DNA of 64,000 nt from Rhinopithecus roxellana (Eukaryota > Chordata > Mammalia > Primates > Cercopithecidae): contig NC_044558.1 in assembly GCF_007565055.1 (NCBI RefSeq), positions 79,261,444 through 79,325,443 on the forward strand. The letters run 5' to 3'. The position numbers and the translations under genes are program-made. The notes below the pieces were generated by a model. That model was not told the DNA's origin. It did no database searches and saw nothing but the letters and a program-made list of their open reading frames with translations. Within the stretch, counting starts at the first letter, position 1; each line of letters opens with the position of its first letter. Of the stretch, positions 46,209 to 56,415 are shown in pieces.

Positions 46209-46554
46209 TTTGTCGATGGCTTAATTACTGTTTCCAACAGCCGGAAACATTAATTAAACCATCGACAAACAAATTGTCATGGTTTGGTATAATTTGACAA
46301 TAGTTTAATGTAATTCATATATAATACAGTTCGTCAATGGTTTAAATTGCAATATAATTTAAAAAACAAATAAATTGTCATGATTTTGTATAATTTGACA
46401 ATAACTTGCCAATGGTTTAATATAATTCACTTATAATTTGTCAATGGTTTAAAATAACATAATTTTGACAATAATTTGTCAATGGTTTAAATTGCAATAT
46501 AACAACAATATAATTTGACAATAATTTGTCAATGGTTTAATTAATGTTTCCAAC
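46209..46554. repeat. AT-rich palindromic repeat array, unassigned
   Basis: The first part is a hairpin: arms 46209-46235 and 46243-46269 pair at 25 of 27 positions around a 7-nt loop AACAGCC. The arm sequence (TTTGTCGATGG...TGTTTCC) returns once more at the far right, 46525-46551, as TTTGTCAATGGTTTAATTAA and on. Between them GTCAATGGTTTAA recurs near 46333, 46439, 46479 and 46529. The perfect palindrome TTGACAATAATTTGTCAA occurs at 46465-46482 and 46515-46532, 50 bp apart. I know no repeat family with this design. It is not coding. Confidence 0.9.
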
Positions 46555-46589
46555 TCTGGTCTGTACAGGTTTGCTTCTCTCTTTTGGCA

Positions 46590-46745
46590 TATTTCCCTTG
46601 ATAGAGTCTATGTTCCATCAGGGGAGGGACCATATTTCTACTGTTTCCTGTTGGATCCCCAGTGCCTAGTAGAATTCCTGGCACACTGTAGGCACTCAGG
46701 AAGTGTTTGCTGAGTGAGAGAATGAATGAATAAATGAATGGCCCT
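46590..46745 (+). mobile_element. L2 LINE 3' terminus
   Basis: GTCTATGTTCCATCAGGGGA, GGATCCCCAGTGCCTAGTAG, CTGGCACACTGTAGGCACTC and an AATGAATGAATAAATGAATG tail are a clean L2 end. Confidence 0.85.
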
Positions 46746-47340
46746 CTTATTCTCAGCCTTAATCCTGTTGTTCTTGCTGGGTTTTTGTTTGATGCTCTCT
46801 GGGTATTTAGCTTGGCTTCTGGTTCTTTGATTTGACCCACTGAGATACAACCTTTTCAGTCTAATTCAATAAGAAACAAGCACCAACAGCAGATCCACAC
46901 TCTCTGGCCTCTAGGAAAGCCCTGGTCAGCTTGTGAAGTCCGCTGGGGGCATAATTCAGCCCAAATAACTGAATATTTAATATGCATATATGCCAAGCTG
47001 AACCCAGGCACATGTTAATTTACCTATCTGTCACCAACCACTTCAAAAGAAAGCCCCTTGTTTTGGAATTTATAGAAAATGTGCCAGCAAGACCACTTTA
47101 CTGCCATTACTTGAAATTTATAGTAATGCAGTATATAGAAAATAGCATGACACCCATGTCTCTACCACAAAGATCAGGATTTATCCATGTTGAAACATGC
47201 AGCATGAATTAATTTTCCCTGCTAATTAACATTTCCTTATATGAATATAGGAACACGTGTGTATCCATTCACCTGCTGTTGGGCATTTGAGATGAACTGC
47301 CTTGTGATGGGTGCCTCTATGAGCACAGCATAGCAGTGAG
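46746..47340. other. Unique sequence, no feature recognised
   Basis: Nothing recognised; short frames only. Confidence 0.45.
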
Positions 47341-47344
47341 AATT

Positions 47345-47575
47345 CAGATCCGATAATAAAAGGCCTGGGTTCACATTTGGCTTGTTTAATTGTATTCCTT
47401 TATGGAAAACAAAACAAAACAAAACAAACAATAAAACCAGCAACAACTGAGCCTCAGTTATCTCATCTGAAAATGGGGCTCATAATCATTAATACTTCTG
47501 AAAACTGTTGTGAGGAATTGAGTAAGACGGGTGAGTAAACAACACTTAGCAGTTTTCACACCTCTGTCATATGGA
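47345..47575 (+). mobile_element. MIR SINE with internal (CAAAA)n
   Basis: GGCCTGGGTTCACATTTGGC is the MIR 5' core and GAGCCTCAGTTATCTCATCT with GAAAATGGGGCTCATAATCA the 3' core. A CAAAA pentamer run at 47409-47427 separates them. Confidence 0.78.
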
Positions 47576-47639
47576 CAGAGTTGAAAATTCTTGAGGTGTA
47601 GAACTTCCAATCACATTTTACTAACGTCCCAGGAATACC

Positions 47640-47835
47640 ATTAGACTTTCACCAGGTTGCATTTTCAAACCAACCCTGACTCTTCCCTTCAAGCCTCCTC
47701 CTTCAGGAAGGTTCCTGTGGTTTCCCCTGGGTTACACTGAACTCTTCCTTTTGTGAGGTCACACCCTGTCCTCATCACTTCCTCAAAACCTTAAACAGTA
47801 GACCTCATGGTCACATAATCCCTGGCTCAACGGTT
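47640..47835 (+). mobile_element. Probable L2 fragment
   Basis: C/T-rich blocks such as ACCCTGACTCTTCCCTTCAA and CACACCCTGTCCTCATCACT fit L2 3' UTR loosely. Low-certainty call. From 47836 to 48160 I see nothing further. Confidence 0.4.
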
Positions 47836-48164
47836 TCTAACTCTCACTGCCCTGTGAGATCTGAGGCTCCTTCCGTGATGGGAGAAAGGGCTGTTACTAG
47901 AAACCAGGAATGAATGTTCACACGATCTCACGTTTTCCACAGACCAAGCTCAACTTCATTCCGGTTCAGCACTGCCCTGTCCCTAGTACGACACCCACTC
48001 CAAACCACTCATTTAATGTATCTAAATATATCTCACTGAAAAATAAATTCAGTTTTGGCTAAAGCTGTTGTTATTTCTCAAGTTCAGCCTGAATTAGCAA
48101 TGTAACACGAAAGCAGAAATTTCACAAGATACAAAAATGGCTCTCAGACATAAACATGAGTTCA

Positions 48165-49110
48165 AATTTACTCATAATTAGATGAACATTAAGACAACAC
48201 TGAGATACGCAGATTGGAACAATCCTTCTGGAAGGAAATTTGGCAATACTTGGCAAAACTTCATATTCTCTTACCTTTTGGCCCAACAATCATACTTTTA
48301 GAAATCTACCCTGAAAACACACCTCCAAAAGTATATTTTTAAAAGGTGCAGTTTGGCCGGGTGCGGTGGCTCAAGCCTGTAATCCCAGCACTTTGAGAGG
48401 CCGAGACGGGCAGATCACGAGGTCAGGAGATCGAGACCATCCTGGCTAACACGGTGAAACCCCGTCTCTACTAAAAAATACAACAAAACTAGCTGGGCGA
48501 GGTGGTGGGCGCCTGTAGTCCCAGCTACTCGGGAGGCTGAGGCAGGAGAATGACGTGAACCCGGGAGGCGAAGCTTGCAGTGAGCTGAGACCATGCCACT
48601 GTACTCCAGCCTGGGCGACAGAGCGAGACTCTGTCTCAAAAAAAAAAAAAAAAAGGTGCTGTTTATTCACTGCAGCATTACTTGTAATTGCAAAATATCA
48701 GAAACATAAAAAATGTTCATAGAGAGAAGAGTCGTTGACTAAATTATGTTATATCTACACATGAGGTACGATGCAGCTATTCAAAATAATACCAAATAAT
48801 GCTATGAACTCAACTGGAGTAATTTCCAGGATATACTGTTAACTGTACAGAGAGAAAATACTATGTTCTCCTTCATGGAAGACAGGAAGAGATCTAAGAA
48901 AATGCACAGCTATTTGTTTATTGCTGCAAAACAGTTACAGGAACGATAACAGAAGCTGAAGAGAATGAAGGTGATGTGGAAAGAGGTGGAAACGGTGGGG
49001 CAGGGATGGGGAGGAAGGCACACCTCCCCGAGTAGAGTTTTTATATAATTTTAACTCAGAACCACAGCTATGTTTCTACATACTAAAAACGAATAAAGGG
49101 TTTTTAAAAC
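48165..49110 (+). mobile_element. Old L1 3' region, interrupted by an AluY
   Basis: Before the Alu: GGAAGGAAATTTGGCAATAC and TTTGGCCCAACAATCATACT. After it: TTGTAATTGCAAAATATCAG, GAGGTACGATGCAGCTATTC and TCCAGGATATACTGTTAACT. This is the ORF2 tail to 3' UTR of an L1M-age element. Non-coding. Confidence 0.78.
48341..48664 (+). mobile_element. Full-length AluY with 14-bp target duplication
   Basis: The body at 48355-48650 starts GGCCGGGTGCGGTGGCTCAA and ends in a run of As. AAAAGGTGC(A/T)GTTT flanks it at 48341-48354 and 48651-48664, with one mismatch. It shares the CTCAAGCCTG variant with the Alu at 16859, supporting one monkey-type AluY lineage. Confidence 0.95.
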
Positions 49111-49449
49111 CAGGATGCGAGGGAAAGCAAAATGGAATATAAACAGTAACAATGAGCCTAACTATATTACAAATGAGTAACATAACCACATGAAAAGAAG
49201 TGAGAAGGAAAAGAGCTAGCCTAAGTAACTTTAGAAACTGCATTTTGACTCAATCTAGTAAAGCAAAATACAGTTAGCAATTCTGAAACAACAGACACTA
49301 GGATTAAGCCAATAAGTAAATATATAAGGAACATGAGAGAAGGTTTTCTCACTGTCAGAGGAAGAAATGTCAAATAAGGGAAAGGGGAAACCTGGAATGA
49401 AACTTGGTGCTATATCCTGATCAGGGGTGCCAAGGCAAATCATGTTTTT

Positions 49450-49508
49450 AATAGATAGAAGATAGACAGACAGGCAGACAGATAGATAGAAGATGGAAAG
49501 ATAGATGT
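49450..49508 (+). repeat. Degenerate (GATA/GACA)n
   Basis: TAATAGATAGAAGATAGACA continues into GACAGGCAGACAGATAGATA; an imperfect tetranucleotide repeat. Confidence 0.9.
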
Positions 49509-49660
49509 ATATGTGTATACAATGATTAGTATAACATGTGTATTTCCTAGCTGTCTGTACTGAAGGGGATTAACAGCAATGATACCCCAGTGGCAATAAG
49601 CACACCCATGAGACATAAGTGCAGAAGGACATTCAGCAAAACTCCATAAGAATATTCTCT

Positions 49661-49935
49661 CCAGGCACAGTGGCTCACACTTGTAATCCCAACACTTTGA
49701 GAAGCCCAGATGGGAGGATCACCTGAGGTCAGGAGTTCAAGACCAGCCTGGCCAACATGGTGAAGCCCCGTCTCTACTGAAAATACAAAAATTAGCTGGG
49801 CATGGTGGCTTGCACCTGTAATCCCTGGTACTGGGGAGGCTGAGAAGGAGAATGGCTGGAACCCAGGAGGTGGAGGCTGCAGTGAGCCAAGATCATGCCA
49901 CTGCACTCCAGCCTGGGTGACAGGGTGAGACTCTG

Positions 49936-49987
<52 letters not shown>
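49661..49987 (+). mobile_element. AluS with 49-nt uninterrupted A run
   Basis: The dimer runs CCAGGCACAGTGGCTCACAC to TGAGACTCTGTCT, then 49 consecutive As (49939-49987). The first two bases of the usual GGCC start are absent. Body divergence is AluS-like, so the long pure tail is more homogeneous than its age suggests. Confidence 0.93.
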
Positions 49988-49990
<3 letters not shown>

Positions 49991-49992
49991 AT

Positions 49993-49993
<1 letters not shown>

Positions 49994-50025
<32 letters not shown>
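49994..50025 (+). repeat. (CTAT)n microsatellite
   Basis: About eight CTAT units immediately 3' of the Alu A run, a typical compound site. Confidence 0.95.
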
Positions 50026-51335
50026 TCTCTATTATGCAAAGATAAAAATCTTTGAAGCAGACATACTGACAACCAGATTTGGGAATAAAACATTCAAACT
50101 GTATCTTCTAAGTAAATATTTAAATTACCCATGAGTTTCACATACAGAAAAGGAAATTAAGGAATTGCAAATCTTAAATACGTTTTCTTTAATTATCAAT
50201 GGGTTTATTAATTCTAAACATATACCTCCCAAATAATGATTTATACAAGAAATTTCAGGCGGCATCCTCCTTCTTCACCATTACAGTAAATTCACCGGGA
50301 GTTCTGGGAGGTTCTGGGAGGCCCACCATGCCGCAAGCAAAATGTAAGACAAATTTTGTCTGAAAGCTTTTATGGAAAGTCATAAACATCAGCTGGCAGG
50401 TCCTCGTTTTTGTCCTCGAGCCAGCTTGCCACAAAATGTGATATCAGAATTTAGGAACATTTTATGAAGCCACAGGGCTGTGTATGGAGAAATGGCTTAT
50501 GCGCTGACAAGCCATCATTCCTCCGTTTAATCTCCAATGCCAGTATACTAGCATCAGTCTTTTTCCCATCAGTAGGTGACACAACTGTTGTCCATGTTCT
50601 GAATGAGAAGTGAAGCTGTATTTGGCTCAATATTTTCTGAGATCGCTTTCACCACCCAGCTGGATGAGACATATCCTTAGCTGGGAGCATGAGAAAGCCT
50701 TTTTGGGGGCCCAGCTACGAAAGGCCTCTTGACGTTGCCCCCATTATGAGCCATAGGAAGAATTAAGTTCAGAGTTTCTGAAAGAGAGCAAGAGCTCATA
50801 ATGTGCACCAGACAGAAAGAAGCACCCAAAGATATCCTGCCCTGGCAATGCCAAGAAAGCTGGCTTCCAGAAAGCCCCAGAGAGCTCCAAAGAAAAATTC
50901 AAGGCCTTCTGCTATGCAGGGCACCAGGAACCCTGCCAGAAACACCATGACACAAAGGGCTTGAGTGCACAAAACTGCTGTGTGTAAACCTTTACCTGGA
51001 ACACATGAATCGTCCTGGAGAAGTGTCATATTCAGGATGGGCATGACCTCTCCCTCCAAGCACACACACACTGCAGTGTGAACCCTGCTACAATATCCAG
51101 TTTTAAAATTGACCCCTTTCATTAAAATTCCACATGTCCCCGCAGAGCTAACTACCAATCATATGGCTGCTGGTCACCAACCTGAGAGTGAGGACATGTG
51201 GTGTTTCTGGAGTTGAGAGCACTTCTCTTACTCATGAAGGACAGTTTAGGACAATTAAGCTTATTTTTAATGGCTTTACTGGTTGTAAGGTTGTGAATGA
51301 GTGTATGTTAAGAATGTAACAGTATGACCTCTAAA
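50026..51335. other. Unique sequence, no feature recognised
   Basis: About 1.3 kb without recognisable repeats. The minus-strand frame of 120 codons (51158-50796) has a hydrophobic C-terminal half but no signature, and no promoter or splice context supports it. Confidence 0.45.
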
Positions 51336-51337
51336 TT

Positions 51338-51800
51338 GGTTTCCTATGCTGCTGCTTAGGAAGAAAACTATCACAAATGTAGTGGCATAAAGCAACACAA
51401 ATTTATTATTGCACAGTGCTGGAGGTCAAAAGCCCTAAACCCAAGATATCAGCAGGGCTGTATTACTCTGGCAGCCCTTGGAAAGAATCCAATCCCTTGA
51501 CTTTCTCAGTTTCTAGGGCCACCTGTGTTTCTTGGCTCATGACCTCCTTCCATCTTCAAAACCATCAAGCTCATCACTTCAGCTGCTGCATCAGTAATCA
51601 CATCTCCTTCTCTGCTGCTAACTATACAACCTCTCTTTCCCTGATAAGTACCCTTCCAACATAATTCTCCATCTCAAGATCTTTAATTTAATCACATTGC
51701 AAAGTCCCTGATACTATGTCAGCAAACGTGTTCACAGGTTCCAGGATTTAGAACATGGACATTTTCGGGAGACTATTATTCTGCCTGCCATAGACCTCAA
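51338..51800 (-). mobile_element. MLT1 solo LTR
   Basis: Reverse LTR order: AGCAACACAAATTTATTATT, GTGCTGGAGGTCAAAAGCCC, TTGGCTCATGACCTCCTTCC, CACATTGCAAAGTCCCTGAT, and an end near TTATTCTGCCTGCCATAGAC. The plus frame at 51416-51664 is antisense LTR sequence. Confidence 0.85.
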
Positions 51801-51989
51801 CTGTCTTAAACACTCACCATTTTAAATCTTGTTTATTTGTTCAGCAAGCCCTTGTTTTAACCTCTAGTACAAATAAAAACTTAAGCCTAATGTCTAAATT
51901 AATTTCCCAAGAAATGGTGTCAACATTCCAATAGAGAGTATTCCATACAGAGCTGTCAAAACAACAATGAATGGAAGAAACAGTCCTGC

Positions 51990-52130
51990 TCTCAAAGAAT
52001 TATAAAGGCACAGAGGATTTAAGTAGCTGGTCCCATATCACAGAGCAAGTAAGTGGGGGAGTTGGGATTTGCAGCCAGCAGGCTAGCTCTGGGGTTCACA
52101 CTTCAACCACAATTCTCTGCTACTACCTCC
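51990..52130 (-). mobile_element. MIR SINE fragment
   Basis: GGCACAGAGGATTTAAGTAG, CCATATCACAGAGCAAGTAA and TGGGATTTGCAGCCAGCAGG give the reverse MIR core. Confidence 0.78.
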
Positions 52131-52730
52131 TTTAACATTTTAGAGATGGTTACTCCCTTTTGGCCAAGGAACTGCTGGAATCCTAACCTCCATCTGCCAC
52201 TTCCTTTGCACCCCCACAACAGCCAGTTACGGATTTTAGATTAGTCAGGTCCTTGTCCTCGCTTCTGACCTCCAATGAGAAAACTTTGTGGAATAAACTC
52301 AATGAAGAGAAACTCAGGAGAGAAAAACACACACACAAAAATCATAATATTAACCTCAAGCATCCAAGCTATGATCTCCCCAGGCATGGGATCAGTTTTC
52401 AACAAGATTTACTGGGGTTGTTGATGGCTAAAAACCCAGTCCTTCATTCCCTATACATAACAGAGTCCTTGCTGTATCAGGCCTGGACTAAACACTATCA
52501 ATGTGAAAATGAAGAGGACATAGCTTCTGGCCACAGAAAGCCCTTAGGCCAGTGGAGACAACAGATCCAATCAGAAATTAATTAGACACCTTGGGACAAA
52601 CCACCAATGACAGAAGAGCAGACCAAGAGCGGGGATCAGCAACGGAGCAAGGACTTCTCTGAGAAGGCACAGCCCGAGCAGTCATGCAGGGCCACAGCAG
52701 TTAATTAGGTGTGGATGGCAAGGTGCTTAA
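52131..52730. other. Mostly unique; possible decayed L2 near 52540-52690
   Basis: CTTCTCTGAGAAGGCACAGC resembles the reverse L2 'gaggtgacatttgagc' region only loosely. The 110-codon plus frame at 52253-52585 has no recognisable domain. Confidence 0.4.
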
Positions 52731-52734
52731 CTCC

Positions 52735-53935
52735 TTTTAACTTTTCATTTTGAGATAACTATAGATTTGCAGGAAGTTGAAAAAATAATAGAGAGGTCTC
52801 TGTGTGCCTTCACCAAGTTCCCCCATGGTGGTTACATCTTATGAAGCTGTGGTATAGTATCAACACCAGGAAACTGGCATTGGTACAATGTGTGTACATA
52901 GTGCTATACCATATTTTATCACGTGTAGACTCTTGTTTCCCAGCTCCATAAATTTGTCATTTCAATAAATTGTATATATGTGGAATCAAGTATGGCATTT
53001 TGACAGTGGCTTTTTTTTCCCCACTCACCATAATGCCCTTGAGATACATTTGAGTTGCTGTGTCTGTCAGCAGTCCATTTCTTTTCATTGCCAAGTCATA
53101 TTACATGAGATTTAACCATTTGCCTATTGAATGAGTTGCTTTCAGTGTTTGGCTATGATAAATAAAGCTGCCATGAACATTCATGACAGTTTTTTTTTTT
53201 TTTTTGGTGTGGATATAAAGTATCTCTGTGACAAACACCCAGGGGTGCAAGTGCTGGTTTGCATGGTAAGTGCATTGAAATTTTTATGAAATTGTCAAAC
53301 TGTTTTCCAGAGTGGCCACAGTATTTTACATTTCCACCAACAATGTACCAGAGATCCAGTTTCCAACATTCTTACCAAGCATTTGGTATTTTATGTTTTT
53401 GTTATTCTAATAGATGTGTTATTTTTCATCTCATATTGGTCTTAATTTGCATTTCACGAATGGCTAGTGATGTTGAACATATTTTCATATACTTATTTGT
53501 CATCCATATTCTTCAATAAAATGCCTTTTCTTATATTTTCTACTTACACTGGCTTTTTACTGCTGACTTTTCTATCAGATATGTGGTTTGCCAACATCTT
53601 ATCCCAGTGTATCATTTGTCTTTTCATCTTCTTAACAGGCCCTTACATACAGCATATATTTTTACAATGATGGAGTCCAGTGTATCTTTTTTCTTCTATG
53701 AATCACGCTTCAGTGTCATGTTTAATAAATGTTCACCAAGTCTTAGGTCGCAAAGATTTTCTGCATTTCCTTTTAAAATTATATTGCTTTATACAATGAT
53801 ACATTCTGAGTTAATTTTTGTATTAGGTGTGACATTTAGGCCAACCTTTTTTTTTTTTTTTTTTTTTTTTTTGCCTTTGGATGTCCAATGGCTCCATATA
53901 TTGAAAAATACTGCTTGTTTTTTTTTTTTTTTAAT
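52735..53935 (-). mobile_element. L1 3' UTR and ORF2 C-terminal part
   Basis: The reverse 3' UTR comes first (AACTATAGATTTGCAGGAAG, CACCAGGAAACTGGCATTGG). The ORF2 tail follows (AACACCCAGGGGTGCAAGTG, AATTGTCAAACTGTTTTCCA, TAGTGATGTTGAACATATTT). Long T-runs lie at 53190-53205, 53848-53872 and 53918-53931. The plus frames at 53259-53963 are antisense L1. Confidence 0.85.
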
Positions 53936-55918
53936 TAAGACACGATATACCTCTGCTAAATAATTTTCTTCCCGACAATTTTCTATGAGTATGCCACTGC
54001 TGCCCTGCTCTATTAAGTGAGATTTTCCCAGGTCTTAACTTGCTAACACTGCATCTCAACAAATAAAATGAGTAAGTGTTATTGCCAGCTTTTTCAAAAA
54101 ATAAAAAAAAATGCGATGTAAAAATACCTTTCCCTTACACTCTCTGCATGCATTCTACTATTCTGCTAGTAGTCTCATTTCTATAAAGGAAAATGACATT
54201 TTTTTCTTCTCTCCTGCACTGATAACACATGGTCTGTTTGGCATGTAAAAGTCCTCTCTTTTTATTGAAATAATTTCGGCCCTCTCTTAAGTCCACAAGA
54301 TAGAGTGTGTACATGTACACGCACATAATTTGGTCTTCAGTATTAAGACAAAGCCTCCCTGAAATTAGAAACTTAATTTTTTTTTCTCATTTTGAATATG
54401 CATGTCTCCAATACTGAGCAGACTCTTACCCTCTTCATGCCTCCTACCACTGGCTGACCACAGGACAGTTTCCTCAGGATGAATGAATTAACGATGAAAT
54501 GCTGGTGATTGTTATGGGGGCACTGACCACCACATCTTCATGTTGGACTGCCTTGGATAGTTGTCCTTATAACAACATTATCTCCAACCACAGCTCACTG
54601 AGCTGAGAACGTTCCTGGTCTTCATGAAAGCCAAGGGCACCTCTTCCCTGCAAGCTGGACATGGTTTTATCCAGGCTCTCTTTTCCTAGCTGGATGGCAT
54701 TGTCTGTCCTAACATTACTGACAGCACAGTGACAATGTGGTTGTCTGCAGAATAAAGCCTTCAAGCCTTCATTCTGACTGGTCCAAAGACATCTCCAAGC
54801 AACCACTGTGGGTGCAATGAATCATCTGGACAGGGGCTCCAATTCCTCAACACACAGTTCAAGGCAGCTCTTCACACTTTTCTGATATCTCTGAAAAACA
54901 GAATTTTTTCCATGGTGCCATGATTGTGCCAGTTCCTTTGCACAATGCAGAGTAGAATCTGTATTTTAGCTCAGCTCAAAAGAGATTTTATCTCTTATGA
55001 TATGGATTCAGGAAGATTGTGTCTCTTATGATGTGGACTTTTGACTTCCTATAGAAAACTAAACTTGCTTGTTTGCCCTAAAAAGCTTAAAGTTGACATT
55101 AATCTCAGAGATACAACTTTTATTTTTCAAAAGAGAAAAAAAAAGCACAAAAATATGGCTAGCATTTATTATCTGCAACAAATTAATATAAATAACAACT
55201 GCAGATTGTGAATTTTAGTTTCTCATAAAATCCTGGATTCTTTCAGAGGAAAAGAGGTCTCTTCACTGATATTTTGACAGATCACAAGTAGATGGGTTCA
55301 CAGTGACAAAAATCTTTGTGTACTCTGACTTCTTTTGTCTTTTATCATTAAATGTGATACGGAAGGAAAGAAGGAAAATCATGAAGAAAGTATTATGAAT
55401 GGGTTACTTGGAAGCTGAGTTAGGTCAACATGCAGCTTACAAACGAGGTAGAGAGATCCCAAATATATTTCATTAGAAATATCATATTTTTCTGTGATCA
55501 GTCAGGAAATAAGTCTCCATGGTTGGTTAGCCCCGTCGAAGGCCAGCATGTTACACAGGAGCGACATTTGCATGCATCACAATTTGCGTGTGTTTAAAAC
55601 GTATTTGAATGGCTGTTTCCCTCCTCTTCTCTTATTCAGAGTTTGCTTTTTGTGAGCATCCAGGACTGCCAGCTCACACATTTCCGCTTTAAACTCTTGC
55701 ACTCCCTCCCCATCCTTAAGTAAATCTGTCTGCCAATCCAGTCTCTGTCCACTGAGACACCTTAACCCTGGGGCCACCGAGCTGGGATCCATTAAAGTCC
55801 AGGCAGACTAAGGCTCTGGGTAAAGGCCAGCCCAGCTTGGTCACAGAAATTAATTCCAGGATCCTCATGTGACCCACAGGGAACAGAGGGAACATGCTCT
55901 AAGAAGGAAACTTTTATT
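53936..55918. other. Unique sequence, no feature recognised
   Basis: About 2 kb free of recognised repeats. Small minus-strand frames (54567-54806, 55577-55792) carry no domain. Confidence 0.45.
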
Positions 55919-55921
55919 TCT

Positions 55922-56075
55922 TTAAGGGACAGGGTCTCGCTCTGTCACCCAGGCTGGAGTGCAGTGGCGTGATCTTGGATCACTGCAGCCTCGAACTTCT
56001 GGGCTCCAGCGATCCTCCCACCTCAGCTTCCCAAATGGCTCGGGCAACAGGCATGTGCCACCACATCCAGCTAAG
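55922..56075 (-). mobile_element. Alu right-monomer fragment
   Basis: GGGACAGGGTCTCGCTCTGT, CACCCAGGCTGGAGTGCAGT, CACTGCAGCCTCGAACTTCT and a TGCCACCACATCCAGCTAAG end form half an Alu in reverse. The second monomer is missing. J-age by divergence. Confidence 0.9.
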
Positions 56076-56367
56076 GAATCTTTTTGTTAACGAAAGAAGC
56101 TGAGAGACCAAGAACTCAGTAGGTGCCTCAACTGTTCACACATGTCTGCACCAGAACCACTGAGAACCCACCTGGAAGTCGAGACCTTCTCATAAGCTGT
56201 GACATTGAGAGGTGGCCATTCCAGGAGCGCAGGCATTTCTCTGTGGCACCACCTTGGATTCCATCCAGGACCCTTGGCTTCCGCAGAAGCCCCACCCGTG
56301 AACTTTCACTGGTATCTTATTGGGCAGATCGCTAGCACATGACCACACAAAGGTCACTGGGAAATGT

Positions 56368-56369
<2 letters not shown>

Positions 56370-56411
<42 letters not shown>
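56370..56411. repeat. 42-nt oligo(T) run
   Basis: Uninterrupted T from 56370 to 56411 with no Alu or L1 body attached on either side. TTATTGGGCAGATCGCTAGC and GGAAATGTAG just upstream resemble the end of an old unassigned repeat. Confidence 0.9.

Positions 56412-56415
<4 letters not shown>

Noticed and set aside
49450..50025. CRISPR-like or satellite organisation from the GATA and CTAT repeats
   Set aside because: Ordinary tetranucleotide microsatellites with no unique spacers; the genome is primate nuclear DNA.
50796..51158. 120-codon minus-strand frame with a hydrophobic half
   Set aside because: No recognisable family, signal-anchor context, splice site or retrocopy signature. Hydrophobicity alone is weak evidence.
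53259..53963. Three overlapping plus-strand frames rich in Phe and Ile
   Set aside because: Antisense of an L1 ORF2 tail with T-runs.
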